Shown here in pieces: positions 38,297 to 47,714 of a DNA stretch of 64,000 nucleotides. The stretch spans positions 1,235,733 to 1,299,732 of the forward strand of contig CP012157.1 of NCBI GenBank assembly GCA_001602455.1. The letters are read 5' to 3'. The translations under genes and the position numbers were made by a program. The notes beneath the pieces were generated by a model. It ran no database searches. It was given only the letters and a program-made list of their open reading frames with translations, and was not told the origin of the DNA. How positions within the stretch are numbered: position 1 is the first letter of the stretch; each line of letters opens with the position of its first letter. This DNA is from Betaproteobacteria bacterium UKL13-2 (GTDB lineage: Bacteria > Pseudomonadota > Gammaproteobacteria > Burkholderiales > Usitatibacteraceae).

Positions 38297-38359
38297 TCCT
38301 AGCCTGAACATTTCATGGCTTGTCAACATTTCGTCACCCGACATTCGTAAAGTATCCAA

Positions 38360-39136
38360 ATGATTACCATCAGTATGTGGGATAACAGGCATCGATCTGT
38401 CGCCTTCTTGTTATGCGCGGCGGCGCTACTTGCGGGCTGTTCATCAGCGAGCACGACACGCCTGGGCGCAAAGCCGGATCGCGTAGCGGCGTTTTCGCTG
38501 TCACAACTCGGCGAACCGCATCCGCTGGAGTGGCAGCCCTGGGTGTTCTCGCGATTCAACCGCCGCACGGATTATCGCGTCATTGAGATGGATGGGCGGC
38601 GCGTGCTCAGGGCGCAGGCGCAGACTGCGGCATCGGGTCTCTTGCAGGAAATCGAAATCGATCCCCTCGTCTCTCGGCATCTCAAATGGCATTGGAGTGT
38701 TCCCCAGTTGCTTCCCGAGGCGGATTTGAGCAAGAAAGGTAGCGACGATTCACCGGTACGCATGATCGTAAGTTTTGATGGCGACTTGGCGAAACTTGAT
38801 GTCGAAGATCGTGCGATGGCGGGAATGGTGAAGATGGTCAGTGGCCGAGAAATGCCCTATGCGACGCTGATGTATGTTTGGGATAACAAATTACCTATTG
38901 GGACGTTTCTCGACAGCCCACACTCATCGCGTGTTAAGTTGATTGTCGTTGAAAGTGGGTCTGGCAGGCTCGGTAAGTGGGTATCGTACTCGCGAAATTT
39001 GGTCGCAGATTTCAAACGTGCATTTGGCGAAATGCCAGAAAAAATCATTACCGTTGGTGTAATGACCGATACCAATGCAACTGAAAAAGACGCGACGGCG
39101 TATTACGGCGATATCGAAATTACGACGCAAGAATAG
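38360..39136 (+). CDS. DUF3047 lipoprotein
   Basis: 258 aa. The signal region FLLCAAALLAGCSS has a lipobox (LAGC), so it is predicted to be a lipid-anchored envelope protein. The mature part matches the DUF3047 pattern: LEWQPWVFSRFNRRTDYRVIEMDGRRVLRAQA, HLKWHWSVPQLLP, RMIVSFDGD, YVWDNKLPIGTFLDSPHSSRVKLIVVESG, and TDTNATEKDATAYYGDIE near the end. The function of the family is unknown; the fold is probably a beta-sandwich. An in-frame ATG at 38375 gives a shorter signal peptide and is equally plausible. Confidence 0.85.
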   Translation: MITISMWDNRHRSVAFLLCAAALLAGCSSASTTRLGAKPDRVAAFSLSQLGEPHPLEWQPWVFSRFNRRTDYRVIEMDGRRVLRAQAQTAASGLLQEIEIDPLVSRHLKWHWSVPQLLPEADLSKKGSDDSPVRMIVSFDGDLAKLDVEDRAMAGMVKMVSGREMPYATLMYVWDNKLPIGTFLDSPHSSRVKLIVVESGSGRLGKWVSYSRNLVADFKRAFGEMPEKIITVGVMTDTNATEKDATAYYGDIEITTQE

Positions 39137-39189
39137 CTATTCATCGGCAACCTGCTTCGATGCCGCGGGCGATGCGTGAGCTATTCAGA
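39137..39189. repeat. degenerate family A element between convergent genes
   Basis: The 53-bp gap between the two stop codons reads CTATTCATCGGC at one end and GAGCTATTCAGA at the other, around GCCGCGGGCGATGCG. It is a short, diverged form of the element that separates convergent genes at 56.0 and 59.5 kb. Confidence 0.4.
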
Positions 39190-39630
39190 TTAGATCGACT
39201 TCATGCCTTCTGGTTTGTGCGCGCCCGAAAAGAGTACAAGCATTGATTGCCCCTCGCGCTTCCAAAAATCAATTGCGTCTTCAAACAGCTCGATGACCGT
39301 TTCAAGCTCGCTCTCATGATGTTCTGCGAATGCGTCGGTGTGGTCGAAGTAAATGCAATAGCCATCTGCAGACACCCAGCCCATGTCGGTAATGCAATCG
39401 TAGAACGCATCCCAGTTTTTGCCGAAGTGGGACGGGAACTTCATGGCAATCGATGCGTGATTGAGGAACTGCTCCTTACCTTCAATCTTTTGGCCTTCGA
39501 GATGAAAAAACGCCATGCCCTTTAGCCGTGCGAGTTTGCTGAGATCAGTCACGCTGGCGTGCGAGTTAAGCCAATAGATGCCGCGAGGTAAATCGCTCGA
39601 AAGAATATTCTTGAGGTCGGTCGAAGACAT
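39190..39630 (-). CDS. barstar-family ribonuclease inhibitor
   Basis: 146 aa, cytoplasmic. The barstar core is clear: FHLEGQKIEGKEQFLNHASIAMKFPSHFGKNWDAFYDCITDMGW, with the NWDAF/YDC-D motif that binds barnase-type active sites. A ~30-residue N-terminal extension precedes it. The ATG at 39630 has GGAG upstream, lying within the end of the ribonuclease gene only two bases away. The pairing with an exported guanyl-RNase means it would protect the cell from enzyme not yet exported. Confidence 0.93.
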   Translation of the reverse strand: MSSTDLKNILSSDLPRGIYWLNSHASVTDLSKLARLKGMAFFHLEGQKIEGKEQFLNHASIAMKFPSHFGKNWDAFYDCITDMGWVSADGYCIYFDHTDAFAEHHESELETVIELFEDAIDFWKREGQSMLVLFSGAHKPEGMKSI

Positions 39631-39632
39631 CG

Positions 39633-40067
39633 CTACTCCAATATCTGTTTGAACGTATTGTAGTGATCGTCAGTGTAATAGCAGGTCGATGTGGCCGAAG
39701 ACCGAACATCGCCACCGCAGACAATGCGTCGCGCACCGCGGTTTTTTGCGCCGGGCGTGGGAACGGTGTACTCCTTGTAATAGCCCCGTGGCTGCTTTGG
39801 CAGTCGCTTTTCGATGTTGCCAAACGTTGAACCATCCTTGCGCGGGTGCTGAAACGGGCCGCCCGTGCGGATACGCTTGAGGATGTCTTGCGCTTGCTCA
39901 GGAAGTTTGTTTTTTTCAAATGTCGCCAGACTATTGTCGCGGGCAGCGCTGTCCCGTGCGGAGGTCGCCACCGAGAAAGAAGCAAGCAACAGTACCGCGA
40001 TAAACAACAGCCATTGGCCGGCTGCGGATACCTCGTGGCGGCTTGAAAGGGGTGTGAGCATCGGCAT
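39633..40067 (-). CDS. exported guanyl-specific ribonuclease (barnase/RNase Sa type)
   Basis: 144 aa. The N-terminal hydrophobic segment (QWLLFIAVLLLASFSVATSARD) is a signal peptide. The catalytic domain covers the last ~95 residues: RIRTGGPFQHPRKDGSTFGNIEKRLP, YYKEYTVPTPGAKNRGARRIVCGG and TCYYTDDHYNTF. The Glu, Arg and His expected for the N1/T1 family are all there, and the two Cys (CGG and TCYY) could form the disulfide. The ATG at 40067 overlaps the fur stop (TGATG), so translation is coupled to fur. A longer frame runs into fur but is unlikely to be used. Likely a secreted or periplasmic RNase. Confidence 0.92.
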   Translation of the reverse strand: MPMLTPLSSRHEVSAAGQWLLFIAVLLLASFSVATSARDSAARDNSLATFEKNKLPEQAQDILKRIRTGGPFQHPRKDGSTFGNIEKRLPKQPRGYYKEYTVPTPGAKNRGARRIVCGGDVRSSATSTCYYTDDHYNTFKQILE

Positions 40068-40495
40068 CAAAGTGACTTGTTCAGACAATTTTCTTTGGTG
40101 CAATCGGCGTACAAATTCATCGAGTGGTCATGCAGCGCAAAGCCACGATCTTTAGCAATCTTGTGCTGTCGCTTTTCAATGTCCTCATCGTAGAACTCCT
40201 CGACTTTGCCGCACTGTAGGCACACGAGATGATCGTGATGGTTGCCTTCGTTGAGCTCAAAGACCGCACGGCCACCTTCGAAGTGATGGCGCTGCAACAA
40301 TCCCGCTTGTTCAAACTGTGTCAAGACGCGGTAAACCGTAGCCAGCCCGATGTCTGCGTCTTCCTTGAGAAGAAATTTGTACACGTCTTCAGCACTCATG
40401 TGGCGCTCAGACGAGCGCTGGAACAACTCAAGCACCTTTAACCTTGGCAGGGTCGCCTTTAAGCCAATGTTGTGTAAGTCCTTTGAATCAGGCAT
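40067..40495 (-). CDS. fur: ferric uptake regulator
   Basis: 142 aa. Winged-helix DNA-binding domain ([47 protein letters not shown]) and metal-binding dimerisation domain with [17 protein letters not shown]-terminal cysteines (DCTKENC) fit the structural zinc site. It represses iron-uptake genes when bound to Fe2+. The ATG at 40495 matches the family N-terminus (MxDxxDLKxxGLK); an in-frame start further upstream is not conserved. Divergent from bamE, as in many betaproteobacteria. The two downstream genes, RNase and barstar, appear to be on the same transcript. Confidence 0.96.
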   Translation of the reverse strand: MPDSKDLHNIGLKATLPRLKVLELFQRSSERHMSAEDVYKFLLKEDADIGLATVYRVLTQFEQAGLLQRHHFEGGRAVFELNEGNHHDHLVCLQCGKVEEFYDEDIEKRQHKIAKDRGFALHDHSMNLYADCTKENCLNKSL

Positions 40496-40633
40496 CTTGT
40501 GCAGCCGTAAGGGATGGAATGCAATAATCATAGCGCGTTTGCGTAAGCGTATGTTGGGCATTCTAGGCTTGGGTCGTGTCAGCCCTCGGCTATAATGACG
40601 GCCTTGCCTTGGTGCGTTGATATTGACCTACGA

Positions 40634-41092
40634 ATGAATTTCTCCCTTCAATCCGCTGCTCCCTCGCTGCGCTCAGTCTTAGTCCTTGTTGCGCTCACCG
40701 CGCTCACCGCGCTCACCGCGTGTTCAAACTTTGGCGTATATCGTCTCGATATCCAACAGGGAAACTTGGTGACGCAGGAACAAGTTGCAAAGGTCAAGCT
40801 GGGGATGTCTCGGCTGGACGTGCGTAATCTGCTCGGCACACCACTATTACAAGACGTGTTTAATGCCAATCGTTGGGACTACGTCTATACCGAAGACCGT
40901 AATACGGACAAGCAACTCAACCCGTTCGGTCGGGTGAAACAACAGTTTAAGGTCATCATCTTTTTTGACCGCGAAAAAGTCGTGAAGATTGAAGGTGAAG
41001 CTTCTCCGGTCGAAATCCTGACGGGTGGCGGGGAACGTCGCAAAACACCGGACGCCACGCCGCCCGGTGCGCCGCCGGAACCACGCAAGTAG
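40634..41092 (+). CDS. bamE: outer-membrane assembly lipoprotein BamE
   Basis: 152 aa. The signal peptide ends in LTALTALTACSN, a lipobox with three repeated LTA units coded by a short GCTCACCGC repeat. The mature SmpA/OmlA domain reads YRLDIQQGNLVTQEQVAKVKLGMSRLDVRNLLGTPLLQDVFNANRWDYVY, the conserved BamE core. It belongs to the BAM complex that inserts beta-barrel proteins in the outer membrane. The C-terminus is Pro-rich. The ATG at 40634 is chosen because it gives a normal signal peptide. Confidence 0.95.
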   Translation: MNFSLQSAAPSLRSVLVLVALTALTALTACSNFGVYRLDIQQGNLVTQEQVAKVKLGMSRLDVRNLLGTPLLQDVFNANRWDYVYTEDRNTDKQLNPFGRVKQQFKVIIFFDREKVVKIEGEASPVEILTGGGERRKTPDATPPGAPPEPRK

Positions 41093-41098
41093 AACGAC

Positions 41099-41887
41099 GT
41101 GGCGCTCAAACTTGCCATCGCAGGTGCGGGCGGCAGGATGGGGCGTATGCTCCTGAATGCCGCCAGCGCCGATAGAGATGTCGCGTTGGCAGCGGCGCTC
41201 GAACACGCGCAGTCACCGTTGCTCGGCCAGACCATTGCCGGATTGATGGTAACGAGCGACCTTCATGTGGGGCTGGGCCAAGCAAACGTACTGATTGACT
41301 TCACGCGCCCCGAAGGCACACGGCGGCACCTTGCCGCGTGTGCCGCGCTGAAGGTTAATGCCGTGATTGGCACCACCGGATTCAGCGAGAGCGAACTTCG
41401 GGAAATTAAACAATTCTCTGAACAAATTGCGATTGTCTTGGCACCAAACATGAGTTTGGGCGTCAACGTGACGGCCACCTTGGTTGGTGTGGCCGCGCAG
41501 TCGCTCGGTCTGGATGCAGACATCGAAGTATTTGAGGCGCACCACAAACTCAAGGTTGATGCGCCGTCGGGAACGGCGTTGATGCTAGGGCGTGTGGCGG
41601 CTGAGGCAAGAGGTCAGGACATCGCGCAGGTGGCGGTGTATGAGCGGCACGCCGTGACGGCTGAACGGGAGCCGGGAACGATTGGGTTTTCGACACTGCG
41701 CGCGGGCGACATCATTGGCGACCATACGGTCTTTTTTGTACTCAATGGGGAGCGAATCGAGATTACGCATCGCGCATCCTCTCGCGAGACCTACGCGCAT
41801 GGCGCGATCCGTGCCGCAAAATTTCTCTCGGACAAGCGCCACGGTTTATTCGATATGAACGATGTTCTGGGGCTTCATCGTGCATAA
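41099..41887 (+). CDS. dapB: 4-hydroxy-tetrahydrodipicolinate reductase
   Basis: 262 aa from GTG. Rossmann motif AIAGAGGRMGRML at the N-terminus for NAD(P)H, TGF in VIGTTGFSE, and the catalytic block EAHHKLKVDAPSGTALMLGR. It makes tetrahydrodipicolinate for lysine and diaminopimelate, used in the cell wall. Six bp after bamE, so the two are likely co-transcribed. The order bamE-dapB-carA-carB is typical of betaproteobacteria. A hairpin terminator follows in the carA leader. Confidence 0.96.
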   Translation: MALKLAIAGAGGRMGRMLLNAASADRDVALAAALEHAQSPLLGQTIAGLMVTSDLHVGLGQANVLIDFTRPEGTRRHLAACAALKVNAVIGTTGFSESELREIKQFSEQIAIVLAPNMSLGVNVTATLVGVAAQSLGLDADIEVFEAHHKLKVDAPSGTALMLGRVAAEARGQDIAQVAVYERHAVTAEREPGTIGFSTLRAGDIIGDHTVFFVLNGERIEITHRASSRETYAHGAIRAAKFLSDKRHGLFDMNDVLGLHRA

Positions 41888-41982
41888 CCATGTCGGCGTG
41901 TATCGCGCCAGATTGCCGTTAATGCCGGTTTCGGGTAAACTATCGCTTTAATCGCGTCGCTAAATATTTGCGGAGCAAAAAC

Positions 41983-42036
41983 GCGGGAAAGTGCATCGGG
42001 AGCGGACAAATCTCCCTACGGCCTTTCCCGTTTTTT
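41983..42036 (+). terminator. nested hairpin with T-run in the carA leader
   Basis: CGGGAAAG pairs with CTTTCCCG and is followed by six T. Inside it GGGAG pairs with CTCCC. It may end the dapB transcript, or act as an attenuator before carA, whose GTG is 86 bp downstream. Both readings are open. Confidence 0.65.
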
Positions 42037-42121
42037 ATGCCTGTTAGATTTGTGTGCCTGTAGATGCCGGATGCAATCGGCGGTCGCGAGATGCAATCGT
42101 CAAGGTCTTCTGGAGTCTGCC

Positions 42122-43282
42122 GTGAGTTCGAAATCGTCCCCGCCTGCTGTACTGGTTCTTGCTGACGGTACGATTTTTAAGGGAACCGCCGTTGGCTCGC
42201 TCGACGCCAATGGTGGAGCGGCTGTCGGAGAAGTGGTGTTCAACACCGCGATGACGGGCTACCAAGAAATTCTGACCGACCCCTCATACATGGGGCAGAT
42301 CGTTACCTTGACTTATCCGCATATTGGCAACGTCGGCACCAACCGCGAAGACGCGGAGTCAAACAAAGCTTTTGCTGCCGGGCTCATCATCCGCGATCTG
42401 CCGCTGTTGACATCAAACTTTCGCAGCGAAGAAACGCTCGCCGACTATCTCGTGCGTAACAACATCGTGGCCATCGCTGATATTGATACACGTCGGCTCA
42501 CCCGCCATACGCGTGAGCAGGGCGCACAAAACGGCTGCATTCTTGTTGGTGCCCTAGACGACGCGGCGGTGAAACGTGCTCATGCAATGGCGGTCGCCGC
42601 ACCAAAAATGGTTGGTCTGGATTTGGCTAAAGTGGTGACATGCGACCACCCCTACGACTGGAACATGAGCTCATGGGCATTAGGTGCGGGTTACAAAAAA
42701 ATGGACGCCGCAATATTCCATGTGGTCGCGTATGACTACGGCGTGAAGCACAACATTCTGCGGATGCTCGCCGATCGCGGTTGCCGTGTGAGTGTTGTCC
42801 CCGCAAAGACCTCCGCCGCCGAGGCGCTCGCCATGAAGCCGGACGGTGTGTTTTTGTCCAACGGACCGGGTGACCCGGAGCCGTGTGACTACGCGATCAC
42901 CGCCATTAAGTACATCGTTGAGGCTGGCAAGCCGGTGTTCGGCATTTGCCTTGGGCACCAGTTACTTGGTCTTGCTTCCGGTGCCAAGACGACGAAGATG
43001 AAATTCGGGCACCACGGTGCGAACCATCCGGTGCAGGATCTTGCCACCAAAAAAGTATTCATCACCAGTCAGAACCATGGCTTTGCGGTAGATGAGAGTT
43101 CTTTGCCGAGCAATGTTCGTGTCACGCATAAATCCTTGTTCGACGGAACCTGTCAGGGCATCGAGCGCACTGATCGGCCCGCGTTCAGCTTTCAAGGGCA
43201 TCCGGAAGCCAGCCCCGGCCCGCATGAAGTCAGTTACTTATTTGATCGTTTTGTCGCGATGATGGAGAAGCAACGTGGGTAA
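42122..43282 (+). CDS. carA: carbamoyl-phosphate synthase small subunit
   Basis: 386 aa. The N-terminal domain begins [19 protein letters not shown] and the glutamine amidotransferase domain has [11 protein letters not shown] with the nucleophile Cys276, followed later by [11 protein letters not shown] (catalytic His). It supplies ammonia to CarB for pyrimidines and arginine. The GTG at 42122 has GGAG upstream and matches the family start; the open frame reaches back to 42050 without conservation. Overlaps carB by eight bases. Confidence 0.96.
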   Translation: MSSKSSPPAVLVLADGTIFKGTAVGSLDANGGAAVGEVVFNTAMTGYQEILTDPSYMGQIVTLTYPHIGNVGTNREDAESNKAFAAGLIIRDLPLLTSNFRSEETLADYLVRNNIVAIADIDTRRLTRHTREQGAQNGCILVGALDDAAVKRAHAMAVAAPKMVGLDLAKVVTCDHPYDWNMSSWALGAGYKKMDAAIFHVVAYDYGVKHNILRMLADRGCRVSVVPAKTSAAEALAMKPDGVFLSNGPGDPEPCDYAITAIKYIVEAGKPVFGICLGHQLLGLASGAKTTKMKFGHHGANHPVQDLATKKVFITSQNHGFAVDESSLPSNVRVTHKSLFDGTCQGIERTDRPAFSFQGHPEASPGPHEVSYLFDRFVAMMEKQRG

Positions 43283-46200
43283 GCGCACCGATATCAAATC
43301 CATCCTCATCATCGGCTCCGGCCCGATTGTCATCGGCCAAGCCTGCGAGTTTGATTACTCCGGCGCACAAGCGTGTAAGGCATTGCGCGACGAAGGTTAT
43401 AAGGTCATCTTGATCAATTCCAATCCGGCGACGATCATGACCGATCCCCACATGGCCGATGTGACCTACATCGAGCCAATCACTTGGCAGATGGTTGAAA
43501 AAATCATTGAGAAGGAACGTCCCGACGCATTATTGCCAACAATGGGTGGCCAAACCGCGTTGAACTGTGCGCTTGACCTTGCCAAACACGGTGTGCTTGA
43601 GAAATACAACGTCGAGATGATCGGCGCGACTAAAGAAGCGATCGACAAGGCCGAGGATCGTGAGAAGTTCAAGAAAGCCATGACCAAGATCGGTCTGCAC
43701 TCGGCGCGTTCGGCAATTGCACACTCGCTTGAAGAAGCGTTGCAGGTTCAGGCGGCGATTGGTTTCCCCGCGATCATTCGGCCGAGTTTCACCATGGGCG
43801 GATCGGGTGGGGGTATTGCTTACAACCGAGATGAATTTCTTGAGATTTGTGAGCGCGGCCTTGAAGCCTCTCCAACTCATGAGCTGCTGATCGAAGAGTC
43901 GCTACTGGGCTGGAAAGAGTTCGAGATGGAGGTTGTTCGCGACAAAGCGGATAACTGCATCATCATTTGCTCCATCGAGAATTTGGACCCAATGGGTGTA
44001 CACACCGGCGATTCAATTACGGTCGCACCAGCACAAACGCTGACGGATAAAGAGTACCAAATCATGCGCAATGCATCGATTGCTTGTTTGCGCGAGATTG
44101 GTGTTGAAACCGGTGGTTCAAATGTGCAGTTCGCGGTCAATCCCAAAGACGGCCGCATGCTTGTCATCGAAATGAATCCGCGGGTATCGCGCTCATCCGC
44201 CTTGGCCTCTAAGGCGACTGGCTTTCCGATTGCCAAGATTGCAGCCAAGTTGGCGGTGGGCTACACCTTGGACGAGTTGCGCAATGACATCACCGGTGGC
44301 GCAACACCGGCCTCCTTTGAGCCCTCGATTGATTATGTTGTGACTAAGGTGCCGCGATTCGCGTTCGAGAAGTTTCCGCAGGCTGACGATCGTTTGACCA
44401 CGCAGATGAAGAGTGTAGGGGAGGTGATGGCGATTGGTCGTAACTTCCAAGAGAGTTTGCAGAAGGCGTTGCGCGGTCTTGAGGTGGGTGTTGATGGTTT
44501 TAACCTGAAGACGGTGGACCCCGAGAAAATTGGTGACGAACTTGCCTACCCTCGCGGCGAACGACTTTGGTATGTCGCGGATGCCTTTGGTATCGGCATG
44601 AGTTTGGAAGAAATTCACGGGTACACCAAGATTGATCCGTGGTTCTTGGTGCAAATCCAAGAGCTCGTGAAGCTCGAGTTGGACCTTGAGAAAAAGACAT
44701 TGGCCGACATCGCACCAGCGTACTTGCGCATATTGAAGCGCAAAGGTTTCTCAGATCGTCGTCTGGCCTACCTGTTGAAAGTATCGGATGCCGACATCCG
44801 CACGCTGCGGCATAGCCACGATATCCGGCCTGTCTACAAGCGGGTGGATACCTGTGCAGCCGAGTTTGCGACCTCCACCGCATACATGTATTCCAGCTAC
44901 GACGAAGAGTGTGAGGCCAAGCCGACCAACGCGAAGAAGATCATGATTTTGGGCGGTGGGCCCAACCGTATCGGCCAAGGAATTGAGTTCGATTACTGCT
45001 GCGTCCACGCCGCGCTGGCGCTGCGCGAAGATGGGTTTGAGACCATCATGGTCAATTGCAATCCTGAAACCGTCTCAACCGATTACGACACCTCTGATCG
45101 GCTCTACTTTGAACCGCTGACGCTTGAAGATGTACTGGAAATTGTTGATCTCGAAAAACCGTTTGGCGTGATTGTGCAATTTGGTGGTCAGACCCCGCTG
45201 AAACTCGCGCGTGCGCTCGAAGCGAACGGTGTGCCGATTATTGGTACAACGCCCGACATGATTGACGTGGCCGAAGACCGCGAACGGTTCCAGCAAATGA
45301 TTCAGCAGTTGGGGCTCAAACAACCGCCAAATCGCACGGCACGAACCAACGAAGAGGCGATTCTCAAGGCCCGCGAAATTGGATACCCATTAGTAGTTCG
45401 TCCGTCATATGTGCTCGGTGGCCGTGCGATGGAAATCATCCATGTTGAGTCGGATCTTGAACGCTATATGCGCGAAGCGGTTAAGGTGTCTAACGATTCG
45501 CCGGTGTTGCTTGATCGTTTTCTGAACGACGCTATCGAGGTTGATGTTGATGCTGTGTCTGATGGCACCGATGTGGTGATCGGCGGCATCATGGAGCATA
45601 TCGAACAGGCGGGAGTCCATTCTGGCGATTCGGCTTGTTCTCTGCCGCCATTTTCACTCCCGCCCTCTTTACAAGATGTCCTGCGCGAACAGACGGCTGC
45701 AATGGCGAAGGCGCTCAATGTGGTCGGACTAATGAATGTGCAGTTCGCCATCAAAAAAGAGCAGGGCCAAGACGTTGTGTATGTGTTGGAGGTCAATCCT
45801 CGTGCATCACGAACCGTGCCGTATGTGTCCAAAGCGATTGCCGCGCCGTTGGCCAAGATCGCCGCGCGCGCAATGGCAGGTAGGTCGTTAAAAGCACAGG
45901 GATTCACCAAAGAAATCACCCCACCGTATTTTTCGGTGAAGGAAGCCGTGTTCCCATTCATCAAGTTTCCCGGCGTTGATGTGATTCTCGGACCTGAGAT
46001 GAAGTCGACCGGCGAGGTCATGGGGGTTGGCATGACCTTCGCGGAAGCGTTTGTGAAATCGCAACTGGCCGCAGGCGTCAAACTTCCCGTGACCGGTCCG
46101 AACGCGGGTAAAGCGTTCATCTCTGTTCGCAATGCCGATAAACCGAAGATTGAGGAGATCGCGCGGGTATTGATCGATCTCGGCTTCGCGCTGGTGGCGA

Positions 46201-46508
46201 CCAAGGGTACGGCGGCACACTTGGCAAAGGTCGGCATTCCCGCCGAGCCGGTCAACAAGGTGCTGGAGGGGCGGCCGCATATTGTTGATATGGTCAAGAA
46301 TCGCGATATCACGCTGATCGTCAACACCGTCGAGGAAGATAAGCGATCAGTGCGCGATTCGTGGTCGATTCGCAATGCCGCCCTGCAAGGCCGCATCACC
46401 TACTACACTACCGTCTCTGGGGCGAAGGCCGCTTGTGTCGGGATGCAACACTTATCAGAACTTTCCGTTTACTCGCTACAAGCGCTTCATCAGCAGATTG
46501 CCGCCTAG
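43275..46508 (+). CDS. carB: carbamoyl-phosphate synthase large subunit
   Basis: 1077 aa from GTG, the full length for the two-fold duplicated enzyme. Each half has an ATP-grasp domain: [25 protein letters not shown] and [15 protein letters not shown] in the first, [17 protein letters not shown] and [12 protein letters not shown] in the second. The C-terminal MGS-like allosteric domain ([24 protein letters not shown]) binds UMP/ornithine in the E. coli enzyme. It makes carbamoyl phosphate from bicarbonate, ammonia and two ATP. No irregularity. Confidence 0.98.
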   Translation: MGKRTDIKSILIIGSGPIVIGQACEFDYSGAQACKALRDEGYKVILINSNPATIMTDPHMADVTYIEPITWQMVEKIIEKERPDALLPTMGGQTALNCALDLAKHGVLEKYNVEMIGATKEAIDKAEDREKFKKAMTKIGLHSARSAIAHSLEEALQVQAAIGFPAIIRPSFTMGGSGGGIAYNRDEFLEICERGLEASPTHELLIEESLLGWKEFEMEVVRDKADNCIIICSIENLDPMGVHTGDSITVAPAQTLTDKEYQIMRNASIACLREIGVETGGSNVQFAVNPKDGRMLVIEMNPRVSRSSALASKATGFPIAKIAAKLAVGYTLDELRNDITGGATPASFEPSIDYVVTKVPRFAFEKFPQADDRLTTQMKSVGEVMAIGRNFQESLQKALRGLEVGVDGFNLKTVDPEKIGDELAYPRGERLWYVADAFGIGMSLEEIHGYTKIDPWFLVQIQELVKLELDLEKKTLADIAPAYLRILKRKGFSDRRLAYLLKVSDADIRTLRHSHDIRPVYKRVDTCAAEFATSTAYMYSSYDEECEAKPTNAKKIMILGGGPNRIGQGIEFDYCCVHAALALREDGFETIMVNCNPETVSTDYDTSDRLYFEPLTLEDVLEIVDLEKPFGVIVQFGGQTPLKLARALEANGVPIIGTTPDMIDVAEDRERFQQMIQQLGLKQPPNRTARTNEEAILKAREIGYPLVVRPSYVLGGRAMEIIHVESDLERYMREAVKVSNDSPVLLDRFLNDAIEVDVDAVSDGTDVVIGGIMEHIEQAGVHSGDSACSLPPFSLPPSLQDVLREQTAAMAKALNVVGLMNVQFAIKKEQGQDVVYVLEVNPRASRTVPYVSKAIAAPLAKIAARAMAGRSLKAQGFTKEITPPYFSVKEAVFPFIKFPGVDVILGPEMKSTGEVMGVGMTFAEAFVKSQLAAGVKLPVTGPNAGKAFISVRNADKPKIEEIARVLIDLGFALVATKGTAAHLAKVGIPAEPVNKVLEGRPHIVDMVKNRDITLIVNTVEEDKRSVRDSWSIRNAALQGRITYYTTVSGAKAACVGMQHLSELSVYSLQALHQQIAA

Positions 46509-46584
46509 TCGATATGGCGTATCAGCCAAGCACCGCGTTCAGATGTGCCATGACGCATCAACCATATTTTTTCAGGAATCTGCC

Positions 46585-47070
46585 ATGAGTAGTCTCGCCA
46601 AGGTCCCCCTCACCGTCGCCGGCGCAGAAGCATTACGAGTTGAACTTCATCGCTTAAAAACCATTGAACGTCCTAACGTGGTCATCGCGATTTCGGAAGC
46701 ACGCGCACAGGGCGATTTGTCGGAGAACGCCGAGTACGATGCGGCCAAGGAGCGCCAGGGGTTCGTCGAAGGGCGAATTCTTGAGCTAGAGTCAAAACTA
46801 TCCAGCGCCCAAGTCATTGACCCCAAAAACTTGGAAGACGACGGGCGCGTGGTGTTTGGGGTGACGGTAGATCTCGAGGCGGTGGAAACTGGCGAAAAAG
46901 TCAGCTACCAGATTGTCGGCGAGGATGAAGCAGACATCAAGCAGCGTAAGGTGTCTTTCTCATCGCCGATCGCACGGGCGATGATTGGCAAATCTGCCGG
47001 CGATACCGTTGAAGTTCGGGCCCCTGGCGGGGCTATCGAATATGAAATCGTAGAAGTGCATTACATCTAA
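46585..47070 (+). CDS. greA: transcript cleavage factor GreA
   Basis: 161 aa. The N-terminal coiled coil carries ISEARAQGDLSENAEYDAAKERQGFVEGRI, whose acidic tip (DLSENAEYD) enters the RNA polymerase channel to restart stalled complexes. The C-terminal FKBP-like domain ends with SPIARAMIGKSAGDTVEVRAPGG. The ATG at 46585 gives a normal length; the open frame upstream overlaps the end of carB and is not conserved. It follows carB after 76 bp. A family C hairpin begins right after the stop. Confidence 0.96.
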   Translation: MSSLAKVPLTVAGAEALRVELHRLKTIERPNVVIAISEARAQGDLSENAEYDAAKERQGFVEGRILELESKLSSAQVIDPKNLEDDGRVVFGVTVDLEAVETGEKVSYQIVGEDEADIKQRKVSFSSPIARAMIGKSAGDTVEVRAPGGAIEYEIVEVHYI

Positions 47071-47072
47071 AA

Positions 47073-47136
47073 GTCGTTTATTGGCGCGGATTTACAAGCG
47101 GTTTTGGTTGAAATCGCCCGTCGATAAAGGAGTTTG
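47073..47136. repeat. family C hairpin element after greA
   Basis: AAGTCGTTTATTGGCG is mirrored by TCGCCCGTCGATAAAGGAG. It lies two bases after the greA stop, as the first C copy does after pfp. Eight bases further on a family B element begins. The 644-bp gap 47071-47714 contains no gene: it is this hairpin, the interrupted B element with its tandem array, and a run of B end fragments. Confidence 0.6.
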
Positions 47137-47143
47137 TAATTTT

Positions 47144-47487
47144 GGGAACTTCTAAAAACCGTCACGAGCGGGGGGCGTTGGCGGTGACGGGTTGGCAGTG
47201 ACGGGGTTGGAAAGCGCGGGACACATACCTCGTGTACGGCGACGAATTTGACACACGCGGGAGCTGACAAATTCGCCCGCGTGGTCGGTCATTAGGTCAT
47301 TAGGTCATTAGGTCATTAGGTCATTAGGTCATTAGGTCATTAGGTCATTAGGTCATTAGGTCATTAGGTCATTAGGTCATTAGGTCATTAGGTCATTAGG
47401 TCATTAGGTCATTAGGTCATTAGGTCATTAGGTCATTAGGTCATTAGGTCATTAGGTCATTAGGTCATTAGGTCATTAGAAGGTCCC
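47144..47487. repeat. family B element interrupted by an 8-bp tandem array
   Basis: The left part (GGGAACTTCTAAAAACCGTC, then GAGCTGACAAATTCGCCCGC) is the reverse orientation of the copies at 11.3 and 13.0 kb, diverged. Where those have GCAGTAGGTTTTTAGAAG, this copy has 24 units of TCATTAGG and then TTAGAAGGTCCC. Four more B end fragments (TTTAGAAGTTCC) follow in tandem at 47643-47700. Confidence 0.7.
47289..47480. repeat. 8-bp tandem repeat TCATTAGG, 24 copies
   Basis: 192 bp of uninterrupted TCATTAGG units, the last one TCATTAGA. No mismatches inside. Such a pure array points to recent growth by slippage and probably differs in copy number between strains. Read in any forward frame it contains stops. 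Confidence 0.98.
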
Positions 47488-47714
47488 ATTTCGGAAGTTC
47501 TTTTGATTCGGCAAGTAGATATGGTGACTTCCCCCGCTCCCGCGAAGGCGGGAGCCTAATATCGAAATCACCCGCGCTGAACAAAATTGCGCTCCCGCCC
47601 GGCGCACCCCTTGTGGTTGTTCGCCGGAATGACGGCAATTTTGAGATTTTTAGAAGTTCCTCTAGAAGTTCCTTTAGAAGTTCCTTTAGAAGTTCCCATT
47701 GATTCGGTGTGCTA

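Noticed and set aside
45464-46399. 311-codon open frame opposite carB
   Set aside because: Shadow of carB codon usage; no ribosome-binding site or family features.
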